DNA from: Caballeronia sp. SBC1
Lineage (GTDB): Bacteria > Pseudomonadota > Gammaproteobacteria > Burkholderiales > Burkholderiaceae
Assembly: GCF_011493005.1 (NCBI RefSeq)
Contig: NZ_CP049158.1
Location: 1,054,001 to 1,118,000, forward strand
Reading direction: 5' to 3'
Length of the DNA stretch: 64,000 nucleotides
How positions within the stretch are numbered: the stretch's first letter is position 1; every line of letters begins with the position of its first letter. The notes under the pieces are model-generated. The model ran no database searches, was not told the origin of the DNA, and worked only from the letters and a program-made list of their open reading frames with translations. The position numbers and the translations under genes are program-made. Shown here in pieces: positions 18,593-26,875 of the stretch.

Positions 18593-19689
18593 GACCGGCT
18601 CGCGCTGTCGAGGTGAACCTTCACCGTCGCCGAGAGGCCGGCGCGCAGTACGTCCTGTTTGTCCTTCGGTACGTCGAGGCGAATCCGCACCGGGACGCGT
18701 TGCACGATCTTCGTGAAATTGCCGGTCGCATTCTCTGGAGGCAGCACGCTGAAGGTCGCCCCCGTCGCGGGCGCGAGGCTTTCCACATGACCTTCAAAAA
18801 TCCCGCTGGAAGCGTCGAGCTCAACGTCCGCGCGGTCGCCCACATGCATCTTCTTAAGCTGGTCTTCCTTGAAGTTCGCGTCGATCCACAAGCCGTCGGC
18901 GGGCACGATCGTCAGCAGCGATGCCCCCGTGTTCGCGAGCATGCCCACGCGCGCCGTCCGGTTGCCGACATACCCGTCCACGGGTGCGCGGATGGTCGTG
19001 TACTCCACGTTCAGTTGTGCTACGCGCCACAACGCTTCAGCGGTCGCGACACGCGCACGGGCGTCGTCTATTTGTGCGGCAAGCACGGCGAGCTGACGTT
19101 GCGAGGCAAGCGCCGCTGCGTTGCTGTTATCGAGCGTGGCGCGGGCCTTCAGGTAATCCGCATCCGCACGTTCGACCACCTGGTTCGATACCGCCTCGTC
19201 CTTGACGAGTTGCCGGTAACGCACCTGGTCGGATGCACTGCGCGTGAGCTCCGCCGCCGATGCCCGCACCTCGGCCTGGCTCTGGTTGATCACGGCGGCC
19301 TGCAGCTGCTGCTTCGCCTCCAGCTCCGCGACGGCGGCGCGAGCGCCCTGCACGTCGGCATCGGCCTGTGCGAGCCGGGCGTCGTAGTCCCGCGAGTCAA
19401 GCCGGATCAGCACCTGGTTCGCCTTCACGCGCTGGTTGTCGGTGACCAGCAGTTCGGTCACGAAACCGTTCACCTTCGGCGCCATCACCGTCACGTTGCC
19501 GCCAACGTAGGCGTCATCCGTGCTTTGCACGAAACGCAGCACGGTGAACCAGTATGTCGAGGCTGCGGCGACCACGACCACCACCACGATGATCGCGAGC
19601 GGCATCCAGCCAATACGAAAAGACCGCCGCGCTCCGCGCTCAGCCGTGGGCGCGGCGGTGGACGAAAGCTGCGTGGAAGGAGTGGTCAT
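18589..19689 (-). CDS. emrA: EmrA/HlyD-family membrane fusion protein
   Basis: 366 residues. A short cytoplasmic N-terminus, one membrane anchor (about 28-50, IIVVVVVVAAASTYWF), then the biotinyl-lipoyl-like half motifs (VQSTDDAYVGGNVTVMAPKV and IRAPVDGYVGNRTARVG) flanking an alpha-helical hairpin of about 100 residues. This is the adaptor between EmrB and the outer-membrane channel. It starts 61 bases after the marR stop and overlaps the emrB start by four bases. High confidence in family; the substrate follows the pump. Confidence 0.94.
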   Translation of the reverse strand: MTTPSTQLSSTAAPTAERGARRSFRIGWMPLAIIVVVVVVAAASTYWFTVLRFVQSTDDAYVGGNVTVMAPKVNGFVTELLVTDNQRVKANQVLIRLDSRDYDARLAQADADVQGARAAVAELEAKQQLQAAVINQSQAEVRASAAELTRSASDQVRYRQLVKDEAVSNQVVERADADYLKARATLDNSNAAALASQRQLAVLAAQIDDARARVATAEALWRVAQLNVEYTTIRAPVDGYVGNRTARVGMLANTGASLLTIVPADGLWIDANFKEDQLKKMHVGDRADVELDASSGIFEGHVESLAPATGATFSVLPPENATGNFTKIVQRVPVRIRLDVPKDKQDVLRAGLSATVKVHLDSASRS

Positions 19690-19750
19690 CGGTGTGTCCT
19701 GTTGGTTGCGTCGATTGGTTTCTGCGGGTCGGGCGAGCGGGTCGCATGAT

Positions 19751-20179
19751 TCACTCGCTGGTCAGGCGGAACAGTTCGCGCCGCAGACGCGCCGCCTGCT
19801 GGCGCCCGAACTTCGCCTCGAATTCTTCTTGTGCCGCTTGCCAGTGCCGCAGCGCGTCGGCGAGTCTCGTCCGTCCGCCTTCGGTCAGCGTCAACTGCAA
19901 ACGCCGCTGGCAAGGTCCGCCCAGCTTCGTCATGACCAGCCCGCTACGCACCAATGGCTGCAGCACCCGGACCAGCGTCGTACGCTCCATCACCATGGCC
20001 TGTGCGAGTTCCGCCATCGTCATGTCCGGCATGCGTTCAAGCGCGGAGACAATGCTGAATTGCGTCGGCGTGATTTGTACCGCGGACAAGTGCCGCTCAT
20101 ATAACTGCGAGATGTGCCGCGCGGCTTGGCGAACCGCAAAACAGTCATCGTGTCGTGGAGGACTTATGTGCATGTGCAC
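19751..20179 (-). CDS. MarR-family repressor of the efflux operon
   Basis: About 142 residues from a GTG at 20179, or 140 from the ATG at 20173. A winged-helix MarR fold with the wing motif GPCQRRLQLTLTEGGRTRLAD. It is the first gene of the operon, so it probably represses itself and the exporter until a drug binds. No Shine-Dalgarno sequence is visible before either start; instead a 12-bp palindrome overlaps the start codons and a second lies 21 bp upstream, which suggests leaderless or weakly initiated translation and direct promoter blocking. Confidence 0.92.
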   Translation of the reverse strand: MHMHISPPRHDDCFAVRQAARHISQLYERHLSAVQITPTQFSIVSALERMPDMTMAELAQAMVMERTTLVRVLQPLVRSGLVMTKLGGPCQRRLQLTLTEGGRTRLADALRHWQAAQEEFEAKFGRQQAARLRRELFRLTSE

Positions 20180-20200
20180 AGGTTATGTGTGCATATGCAC
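20168..20200. promoter_or_regulatory. Paired palindromic operator of the marR-emrAB operon
   Basis: Two 12-bp sites: GTGCATGTGCAC (20168-20179, one mismatched base pair) and GTGCATATGCAC (20189-20200, a perfect palindrome). Their centres are exactly 21 bp apart, two turns of B-DNA, so two dimers would bind the same face. The first covers the marR start codons. The binding protein is inferred to be the MarR product. Confidence 0.75.
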
Positions 20201-20280
20201 TTCGTCAACTGTTATCGCGTGCATCAATTTAATGACGAATCTGTTAACAATCGAAATGGAATAAATGCGAAATAAAAATG

Positions 20281-20430
20281 AAAGCAGAGATATGGCGTGT
20301 GGTGCGGTGAAAGAGCTGGTTGCCTAGCCGCTGCTCGAGCGTGGCGATGGCGCGCGATACGACCGGGGGCGACACGCCAAGGAGATCAGCGGCGCGCGTG
20401 AAACTTTTCGCCTCCACGACCGCACGGATT
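20281..20430 (-). pseudogene. LysR helix-turn-helix remnant
   Basis: On the minus strand about 49 codons read without interruption as the heart of a LysR DNA-binding domain: [20 protein letters not shown], then [20 protein letters not shown] and HRTTRH. There is no start codon or normal N-terminus before it, and after HIS the family pattern is lost, with no effector domain. This is a gene fragment between the marR operon and the IclR gene. The loss of the remaining 80 percent suggests an old deletion. Confidence 0.8.
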
Positions 20431-20558
20431 CTGATGCAAGCCGGATTTTTTGCCGATCATCGTGTCGCGCTGAACGGGAAACTGGTCGGGTCAGCTCATT
20501 TTCTCATCCGATAAGAATTGATTTCTTTCTTTGAGAATTGGCGAGAGAGACTTGCATC

Positions 20559-21299
20559 ATGAGACAGCCAGTCGAATCTTCCTCCGTGGTCGATCGCGTC
20601 CTCCACGCGCTGACCAGCGTCGCCCGAGCAGGACGACCGATCGGCGCCAAGCAGATCGCAGCGGATATTGGCGCGCCTCTATCCACCGTGTACCGGCTCC
20701 TGGGCTCACTCAAGCAGTGGGGACTCTTGCAGGAGCACGCAAATTCCGGCCTGTTCGAGCCGGGTCCGTCGAGCGTGCAGCTAGCCTGGGGGTTCGACCA
20801 GAACGCGCAGCTCGTCACCCAAAGCCGCGACGAAATCCGGGCGCTCGTGCAGCGGACCGGCGAGAGCGTCGGCTTGCTCGTACCGATCAACGACACGGTC
20901 GTGTGCCTCTCGATGGTCGAAAGCGACCAGCCGCTGCGCTGCTCGTTCGCCCGTGGCCGCACGCATCCGTTGACACGCGGCGCTTCAGCGAAAGCATTGC
21001 TCGCGTTTTTGCCTGAAGCAAAAGCCGATGCCCTGATCGCGGGCAGCACACCCGACGATGCTGAAAGCGCCGCCGCGCTGCGTGCGCAACTCGAGGAGAT
21101 CCGCCGCCGACGCTTTGCGACGAGCGAGAGCGAAGTCGATATCGGCGTATGGGGCGTGAGCGCGCCGCTTATATCGGATGCAGGACGGCTGGAAGGAACC
21201 ATCACCTTGATGGCGCCAGTTGCGCGCATTGCAGGACGTGAAGCCGAACTGACGCACCTCACGCGCGCTGCGGCAGATCGCATCGGCTACAAGCTTTGA
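20559..21299 (+). CDS. IclR-family transcriptional regulator
   Basis: 246 residues from the ATG at 20559 (a TTG seven codons upstream is possible). An N-terminal winged helix (about 8-60, with PIGAKQIAADIGAPLSTVYRLL) precedes the GAF-like effector domain (about 75-245), whose RGRTHPLTRGASAKALLAFL pattern is diagnostic. It stands 50 bases before an amino acid ABC importer on the same strand and probably controls it. Effector unknown. Confidence 0.93.
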   Translation: MRQPVESSSVVDRVLHALTSVARAGRPIGAKQIAADIGAPLSTVYRLLGSLKQWGLLQEHANSGLFEPGPSSVQLAWGFDQNAQLVTQSRDEIRALVQRTGESVGLLVPINDTVVCLSMVESDQPLRCSFARGRTHPLTRGASAKALLAFLPEAKADALIAGSTPDDAESAAALRAQLEEIRRRRFATSESEVDIGVWGVSAPLISDAGRLEGTITLMAPVARIAGREAELTHLTRAAADRIGYKL

Positions 21300-21349
21300 A
21301 CCGCCTTATTTTTAACGTTGCGTGGTCCACGCTATCCAAGGAAACCAGC

Positions 21350-22096
21350 ATGAAACTGATCCAGGCACTGTCCGCCCTCGCGCTCGCCGTGGTAGTTAGC
21401 GTGGCCGCCGCGCCCGCCGCTCGCGCCGCCGATGACACCATCCGCGTGGCAACCGACGCGACCTTCCCCCCGCTCGAATTCGTCAAGGACGGCAAGCGCA
21501 CGGGCTTTGACATTGAGTTGATCGAAGCCATGGCCAAGATCATGCACAAGAAGGTGCAGTGGGTGGACATCGACTTCAAGGGCCTGATTCCAGGGCTGAT
21601 CGCGAATCGCTTCGACGTCGCCGCGTCTGGCATCTACATGACGGACGAACGCCGCAAGGTCGTCGATTTCACCGATCCTTACTACAAGGGCGGCCTCGTT
21701 GTGCTGGTGCGCAAGAACGACACGTCGATCAAGACACCCGCCGATCTCGACGGCAAGAAAGTGACCGTGCAGGTCGGCACGAAGTCAGTCGCCTTCCTGA
21801 AAGACAACTATCCGAAGGTACAGCGGGTGGAAGTTGAAAAAAACCAGGAGATGTTTGACCTGGTGAACATTGGCCGCGCCGATGCCGCGGTCACCGGGCG
21901 CCCCGCCGCTGTTGAATACGCGAAGGCGCAGCCTAACGTCCGTGTACTCGACAAGGGACTCACCACCGAGCTGTACGGCTTCGCGCTGCGCAAGGACGAA
22001 ACCGCGCTGACGGCAGAGATGAACAAGGCACTCCAGACACTGCGCGCTAACGGCACATACGACGCGCTTACGACGAAGTGGTTCGGCAAGCAATAA
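21350..22096 (+). CDS. Polar amino acid ABC importer, periplasmic binding protein
   Basis: 248 residues. Signal peptide with cleavage after APAARA (about residue 26). The mature part is a family-3 binding protein (IRVATDATFPPLEF, GFDIELIEAMAK, FDVAASGIYMTDERRKVVDFTDPYY in segments). The arginine of TDERR is the usual ligand for the alpha-carboxylate. The start has AAGGAAA upstream. It is followed by permease and ATPase genes, giving a complete importer with a single permease type. Glutamine, histidine or another polar amino acid is likely; the exact one is not readable. Confidence 0.94.
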   Translation: MKLIQALSALALAVVVSVAAAPAARAADDTIRVATDATFPPLEFVKDGKRTGFDIELIEAMAKIMHKKVQWVDIDFKGLIPGLIANRFDVAASGIYMTDERRKVVDFTDPYYKGGLVVLVRKNDTSIKTPADLDGKKVTVQVGTKSVAFLKDNYPKVQRVEVEKNQEMFDLVNIGRADAAVTGRPAAVEYAKAQPNVRVLDKGLTTELYGFALRKDETALTAEMNKALQTLRANGTYDALTTKWFGKQ

Positions 22097-22138
22097 CACA
22101 GTAGCGCAGTAACGCAGCGGCCCTTACCGGAGTAACCG

Positions 22139-22804
22139 ATGACGCTCGATTTTTCACCCGTATGGGCGAGCTGGGAAGCACTCGCGACGGGCGCGGCGAC
22201 GACTATCGAAGTCACGGCCTGCTCACTCGTACTCGGCTGCGTGTTGGGTCTGCTGGTGGGGATCGGCAGACTCGCGCCGCAGCGCCGTGTGGTCTACGGC
22301 ATCTGCACCGCGTATCTCACGTTCATACGCGGCACGCCCTTGCTCGTGCAGCTTTTCATCCTGTTCTTCGGTCTGCCGCAGTTCGGCATCATGCTGCCCG
22401 CGTTTGCGTGTGGCGTGCTTGGGCTGGGTGTTTATAGCGGCGCGTATGTCTCAGAGATCGTGCGAGGTTCGATTCAGTCAATGGATCGTGGCCAGATGGA
22501 AGCCGCACGATCACTTGGGATGCCTTATCGAATGGCCATGCGCAAGGTGATCCTGCCGCAAGCGTTCGTACGCATGATTCCGCCGCTCGGCAACGAGTTC
22601 ATTGCGTTGATCAAGAACTCGGCGCTGGTCTCCCTGCTGACGATCAACGACCTGATGCACGAAGGCGAGAAGATCATTAGCGTGTCGTACCGGTCGCTGG
22701 AAGTGTACATAGTGATCGCGTTCATCTACCTGATCCTGACGAGCGCGACGTCGCTGGTGTTGCGCAAGACAGAAAAATCGCTGCGTGCCGACGGGAGGGT
22801 CTGA
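22139..22804 (+). CDS. Polar amino acid ABC importer, permease
   Basis: 221 residues with five membrane segments. The HisM/GlnP-type pattern is clear: [20 protein letters not shown] near residues 60-80, and the EAA loop [25 protein letters not shown] in the second half. It probably works as a homodimer, because only one permease gene is present. It lies 42 bases after the binding protein gene and two bases before the ATPase gene. Confidence 0.94.
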   Translation: MTLDFSPVWASWEALATGAATTIEVTACSLVLGCVLGLLVGIGRLAPQRRVVYGICTAYLTFIRGTPLLVQLFILFFGLPQFGIMLPAFACGVLGLGVYSGAYVSEIVRGSIQSMDRGQMEAARSLGMPYRMAMRKVILPQAFVRMIPPLGNEFIALIKNSALVSLLTINDLMHEGEKIISVSYRSLEVYIVIAFIYLILTSATSLVLRKTEKSLRADGRV

Positions 22805-22806
22805 CC

Positions 22807-23586
22807 ATGAGCGCAACCGTGAATGAACCCATTGTTTCGGTCCGACAACTGGCGAAATCGTTCGGACCCAACCGGGTGTTGAACGGTATCGATATGGACG
22901 TCCAGCCGTCTCAGGTGATTGTGGTCATCGGACCAAGCGGGTCAGGCAAGAGCACCTTTCTGCGCTGCCTGAACGGGCTGGAAACGGCCGAGGAAGGCAC
23001 GGTCCGGATCTGCGGCCACGCGCTTGTGGACAACGGCCGGATGATCGATGAGAGCGGCCTGAACCGAATCCGCAAGGATGTGGGCATGGTATTTCAATCG
23101 TTCAACCTGTTTCCGCACTTGACTGTGCTGCAGAACATCACGCTCGCGCCGCGCTCGCTGGCCCGCGTGAGCGCGGTGGAAGCTGACGCCCAAGCGCGCG
23201 CCCTGCTGGCGAAGGTCGGGCTCGGTCACAAGGCAGATGTTTATCCGGGCACGTTGTCCGGTGGCCAGAAGCAACGCGTGGCGATTGCACGGGCGCTTGC
23301 GATGCACCCGCAAGTCATGCTCTTCGACGAACCCACTTCCGCATTGGATCCCGAACTCGTCGGTGAAGTGCTGCAGGTCATGCAGGCTCTGGCGAGCGAA
23401 GGCATGACCATGCTGATCGTCACGCATGAAATGAATTTTGCGCGCGATGTAGCGGACACGGTCGTGGTAATGGACCATGGCAGCGTGATAGAAGCAGGGC
23501 CGCCGGCACAGATTTTCGGGGCGCCGCGCGAAGCCCGCACACGCAGTTTCCTGCAAGCCGTCTTGTCGCGCGAACAGGCGGCATAA
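22807..23586 (+). CDS. Polar amino acid ABC importer, ATPase (GlnQ-like)
   Basis: 259 residues. Walker [10 protein letters not shown] at 42-50, Q-loop in [10 protein letters not shown], signature LSGGQKQR, Walker [13 protein letters not shown] and the switch histidine in VTHEMNFA. This is the PAAT-type ATPase that energises the permease at the inner membrane. It starts two bases after the permease stop and ends the importer operon; the gene after it is on the other strand and convergent. Confidence 0.95.
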   Translation: MSATVNEPIVSVRQLAKSFGPNRVLNGIDMDVQPSQVIVVIGPSGSGKSTFLRCLNGLETAEEGTVRICGHALVDNGRMIDESGLNRIRKDVGMVFQSFNLFPHLTVLQNITLAPRSLARVSAVEADAQARALLAKVGLGHKADVYPGTLSGGQKQRVAIARALAMHPQVMLFDEPTSALDPELVGEVLQVMQALASEGMTMLIVTHEMNFARDVADTVVVMDHGSVIEAGPPAQIFGAPREARTRSFLQAVLSREQAA

Positions 23587-23627
23587 GCATGAAACTGAGC
23601 AAGCAACTGAGCAGAAACCGCAAGGCC

Positions 23628-24068
23628 TCAGGATGCCCCGGTCTCTGCCGGGTAGGGCCAGCGGCTGAACCGCGATTCCGGCCTGGCTTCATCAGACGGC
23701 ACCTGCAAACCTTCCGCAAACCACGCCACTTCGGTTCTGCGCTCCTTTACATAACGCTCCCACCCCTTGGCGTTGCCGGCGAAGAGATCATGCTGCACCG
23801 TCGACGCCAGCAATGGCCGGTTCAGGTCTTCATCGAGCAGAGTTTTCGGCCAAAGAAAAAACGCAGCAGTCGCGCGCTCGCTCACCTGATGCGGGGTCAT
23901 GGCCGCATCGAGATATCCGAGCCATGTAAAACTATTCAGCGAGTCCTCACGGGCAATTGCGTCACCGAGCGTGGCGTAGCGCTGGCCGCTACGCGACAAG
24001 CATGACAGTGCCTCCAGCACATCGCCCAGATGCAGCAACAGCGCACGTCGTTCATAAGCATCTTTCAT
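23628..24068 (-). CDS. Hypothetical protein, family not recognised
   Basis: 146 residues from the ATG at 24068, which has GGAG six bases upstream; another ATG at 24086 is in frame. The sequence is rich in helix-forming patterns (ALLLHLGDVLEALSCLSR, LGDAIAREDSLNSFTWLGYL, AKGWERYVKERRTEVAWFAE). No signal peptide, membrane segment or known motif is visible. It converges on the ABC ATPase gene. Its composition looks like a real protein rather than a shadow frame, and the good ribosome-binding site supports this. Confidence 0.6.
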   Translation of the reverse strand: MKDAYERRALLLHLGDVLEALSCLSRSGQRYATLGDAIAREDSLNSFTWLGYLDAAMTPHQVSERATAAFFLWPKTLLDEDLNRPLLASTVQHDLFAGNAKGWERYVKERRTEVAWFAEGLQVPSDEARPESRFSRWPYPAETGAS

Positions 24069-24650
24069 TAATATCTCCAGATTCATTGATTCAGGCTGCT
24101 AGCGGCAAGGCGGGTTGCTCAGCATTGCGTCGTCGTTCGTCCGCGTTCCAATCGACTACGCCCTGCGCGTTTCCTTGAGCGAATTGTTGGCAAGCCGCAG
24201 GTCGGCAATGTCATAACTGATCCTCGATCAGGGCCGCCCGCAAGCGACTCGAGAAGTGCGGCCCGAGCGGGTTGCGGCTTCGGCCCAATGACCAAGAACA
24301 ACCACGAACAAACATTCATAAGCGGAAACGGCGGCCGCCGCTCGGCGCCCCGTGCCTCCCGGTTTGATATGTTCCAAGCGTGGGTCCGAGAAAACCGCTC
24401 ACTCGCGGCCATGCGGGTGTTGCGTGAGCATGAAGTGGTCCCGCCCGCGTCAGCCGGTAACGCATGACTCCAACGTGTCCGGCCCATCGGTTTTCGACAT
24501 CGGCGCATCCGTATCCGGTCATCAGCGATCACGTTACGACCGATCGTTCGCGCCATCAAGTCGTCCGCACCAAAGCGTCTGGCATACATGGCGGTGGCTA
24601 AAAATCTCACTAAAAACATTGAAAACCGAAAGGCAGCATAAGCGTCATCG
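24069..24650. other. 582-base region, probably gene debris
   Basis: No intact gene. Open frames here (for example 24119-24667, minus) have no family resemblance and unusual Arg/Cys-rich composition. Just upstream of the hypothetical gene, one minus-strand frame between about 24190 and 24093 reads like a protein tail (QQFAQGNAQGVVDWNADERR, then a stop), but a TGA stop stands shortly before it. I take the stretch as a possible decayed gene and cannot name the family. Confidence 0.35.
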
Positions 24651-25622
24651 TCAAACGTCAGCTCCAAGTTTCTGAAAGCTCAGACGGTAATCATTCGGCG
24701 ACACCCCCAGGCGTTGCCGGAACACAATTCGCATGCGGTCCGCCGTGCCGAAGCCACACTCATACGCGACCGTCTTCAACGGTGTCGTGCTGCTTTCCAG
24801 CGCGTTTCGTGCTGCATCAATACGCGCTCGCTCCACGAAATCATGCGGTGTCACACCGGTCGCCTCGACGAACGCGCGCGCGAAATTACGCTCGCTCATG
24901 CCCGCGATCTGCGCCAGCTTTTCAACCGTCATACGTTCAGCGATATGCTCCATCACGTATGCCTGCACCTTGGCTGCAGGCGACGTCTCGTCGGCAGGCG
25001 CACTCAGGTACGGGCTGAATTGCGACTGGCCGCCGCGGCGCTGCGCAAATACCACCAGACGCTTGGCGACCGCGAGCGCAATACGCGGGCCATGATCCTC
25101 GGCGACGAGCGCGAGCGCGACATCAATACCCGCCGTTACGCCCGCCGATGTCACGAGGTTGCCATCGCGAATATGAATACGGTCGAGCTCGACCCGGGCC
25201 AGCGGAAATTGCCGTGCGAGTTGTGGCGCATTTTGCCAGTGAGTTGTGACATGACGGCCATCGATCAGACCGGCATGACCCAGCGCGAACGCGCCGGTGC
25301 AGATCGAGCCGTAGCGCTCGCAACCCGAAGCAACGTCGCGCAGCCAGGTGCTCAGGCGCGGATCGGGGGGATCGGAGGCTAGCCCGGGACCACCCGCCAC
25401 GAGGGCGACGTCGTAATGCTGCTGCGGCGCCTCGCACGTAATGTCCGCGAGCATCCGTGTGCCGTTCGACGTGCGCACCGGCCCGTTGTCCACGCTGACC
25501 AGCGTGATCGCGTACCCCTCGCCTGAAGCGACGAAACCGTTCGCTTCGGCGAATACGTCGAGTGGACCTGCCACATCGAGCGCCTGCACTTGCGGAAAAA
25601 TCGCGATGGCGACGCTACGCAT
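24651..25622 (-). CDS. GlxA-family regulator (DJ-1/PfpI domain + AraC helix-turn-helix)
   Basis: 323 residues from the ATG at 25622. The N-terminal DJ-1/PfpI-like domain (about 1-190) keeps the nucleophile elbow YGSICTGAFALG with Cys108, although such regulators generally sense rather than catalyse. The C-terminal AraC domain (about 215-320) shows two helix-turn-helix units with FGTADRMRIVFRQRLGVSPN near the end. AAGGAG lies 10 bases upstream of the ATG. The frame continues 22 codons further upstream through a hairpin repeat, so a longer product is possible. It is divergent from the HD-domain hydrolase and probably controls it. Confidence 0.92.
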   Translation of the reverse strand: MRSVAIAIFPQVQALDVAGPLDVFAEANGFVASGEGYAITLVSVDNGPVRTSNGTRMLADITCEAPQQHYDVALVAGGPGLASDPPDPRLSTWLRDVASGCERYGSICTGAFALGHAGLIDGRHVTTHWQNAPQLARQFPLARVELDRIHIRDGNLVTSAGVTAGIDVALALVAEDHGPRIALAVAKRLVVFAQRRGGQSQFSPYLSAPADETSPAAKVQAYVMEHIAERMTVEKLAQIAGMSERNFARAFVEATGVTPHDFVERARIDAARNALESSTTPLKTVAYECGFGTADRMRIVFRQRLGVSPNDYRLSFQKLGADV

Positions 25623-25638
25623 GAAGTCAATGCTCCTT

Positions 25639-25680
25639 GTCGACCAGAGTTGGCGCTTCAGCGCTTGCTCTGGTCCCATG
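25639..25680 (-). repeat. Leader hairpin repeat, start-proximal copy
   Basis: On the minus strand: GACCAGAG, then CAAGCGCTGAAGCGCCAA, then CTCTGGTC. The outer stem is a perfect 8 bp and the inner part forms GCGC-TGAA-GCGC. It contains an ATG (first base 25679) in frame with the GlxA-type gene, giving a possible extension MGPEQALKRQLWSTRSIDF. A second copy follows 12 bases upstream. Confidence 0.75.
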
Positions 25681-25692
25681 CAATTCATTGCG

Positions 25693-25735
25693 GTCGACCC
25701 GGAGTTGGCGCTTCAGCGCCTTACTCTGGTCCCAT
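25693..25735 (-). repeat. Leader hairpin repeat, distal copy with a four-codon ORF
   Basis: About 85-90 percent identical to the copy at 25639-25680. The inner stem is stronger (GGCGC-TGAA-GCGCC) and the outer stem weaker. Its ATG-GGA-CCA-GAG is followed at once by TAA (25721-25735), a four-codon mini-ORF. A third, shorter relative at 25741-25755 reads ATG-GGA-CTG-GGG-TAA. Confidence 0.75.
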
Positions 25736-25978
25736 ACCGCTTACCCCAGTCCCATGAAAAACGGCTGTTCTATCAAGCGTTTCCCCCGCTTGGCAGGAGA
25801 CGCCGTGCGGTTGGCAGACTTCGACGGACCCATTGCATTGCGGCCATGACCGCTCGCGGCGACACTGAATTCGTCGTCCACCCCCTTTCGCTTCTCCCGA
25901 TGATCCACCCGGAACGACGCATTTTAGCAAGGTGTTCGCGGCATCGAGGACAAGCCCAACATTCAAGGAGCATTGAAC

Positions 25979-26668
25979 ATGACCACTACCATCGCAGGCA
26001 TCCGTATTCCCGACAGCGCCATGGCGCGCGCCGCGACCGAGCTCGTTCGCGATACCGAGCCGGACCTGCTCTATAACCACTCGCGCCGCGTATTCCTGTT
26101 TGGCGCGCTGACCGGAGAACGGCGTCAGTTGGCCTATGACTCAGAGCTGCTCTACATCGGCGCCATGTTCCATGACATGGGCCTGATCGATGCGTACAGC
26201 AGCCCGAATGATCGCTTCGAAGTGGACGGTGCGAACGCTGCGCGCGACTTCCTCAAAGGTTATGGCATTGGCGAGCACGACATAGAACAGGTCTGGGATT
26301 CAATTGCATTGCACACCACGCCGGGTATCCCGCAACACAAGAAGCCGGTGGTCGCACTGGTCACGGCCGGCGTTGAGATGGACGTACTTGGACTCGCCTA
26401 CGACGAATTCAGCGAGTCACAACGCAAACAAGTGATCGCCGTACATCCGCGTGAAGTTAATTTCAAGGAAGGGATCATTGATGCGTTCGCTCACGGCACG
26501 ATCAAGAAGCCGGAGAGCACGTTCGGCAACGTGAAAGCCGATGTCCTCGCGCTCAAGGACCCCGCGTACAAGCGCCTGAATTTCTGCAGCCTGATCCTGG
26601 GGTCGTCATGGAATGACAGCCCGGCCGGATGCGGTCATTGCAACAATCCAGCGCATGACCATCACTGA
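25979..26668 (+). CDS. HD-domain phosphohydrolase-like protein with Cys/His-rich tail
   Basis: 229 residues. The HD fold is marked by His34 (NHSRRVFLFG) and the HD pair at 65-66 (MFHDMGL); a further DGANAARDFL region and HTTPGIP fit cyanamide-hydratase-like/HD proteins. The last 12 residues (GCGHCNNPAHDHH) hold two Cys and four His, which looks like an extra metal site. The ATG at 25979 has AAGGAG upstream. It is divergent from the GlxA-type regulator across about 350 bases. The substrate is unknown; HD proteins hydrolyse phosphoesters or, in some branches, nitrile-like compounds. Confidence 0.85.
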   Translation: MTTTIAGIRIPDSAMARAATELVRDTEPDLLYNHSRRVFLFGALTGERRQLAYDSELLYIGAMFHDMGLIDAYSSPNDRFEVDGANAARDFLKGYGIGEHDIEQVWDSIALHTTPGIPQHKKPVVALVTAGVEMDVLGLAYDEFSESQRKQVIAVHPREVNFKEGIIDAFAHGTIKKPESTFGNVKADVLALKDPAYKRLNFCSLILGSSWNDSPAGCGHCNNPAHDHH

Positions 26669-26875
26669 TTCTGCGGACCTGAATGGCCGCCCCTCTACTG
26701 GGGCGGCCCGTTTATCGTTAAAACAGATAAGCGTATGGGATTTGGTTCGTTGACCTTGTTCGCACGGGATTTTAGATTCGGGATCTGACCTCGGTTTTTG
26801 CGGCGTGCCGTTTCAGCGCATTCACGCCGCTTCACCTGAAGCGCTCCCGCCCCGAATTGAATTAACGAGTCCCGC

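Noticed and set aside
24119..24667. 182-codon minus-strand frame
   Set aside because: Overlaps the end of the GlxA-type gene and shows Arg/Cys-rich random composition.
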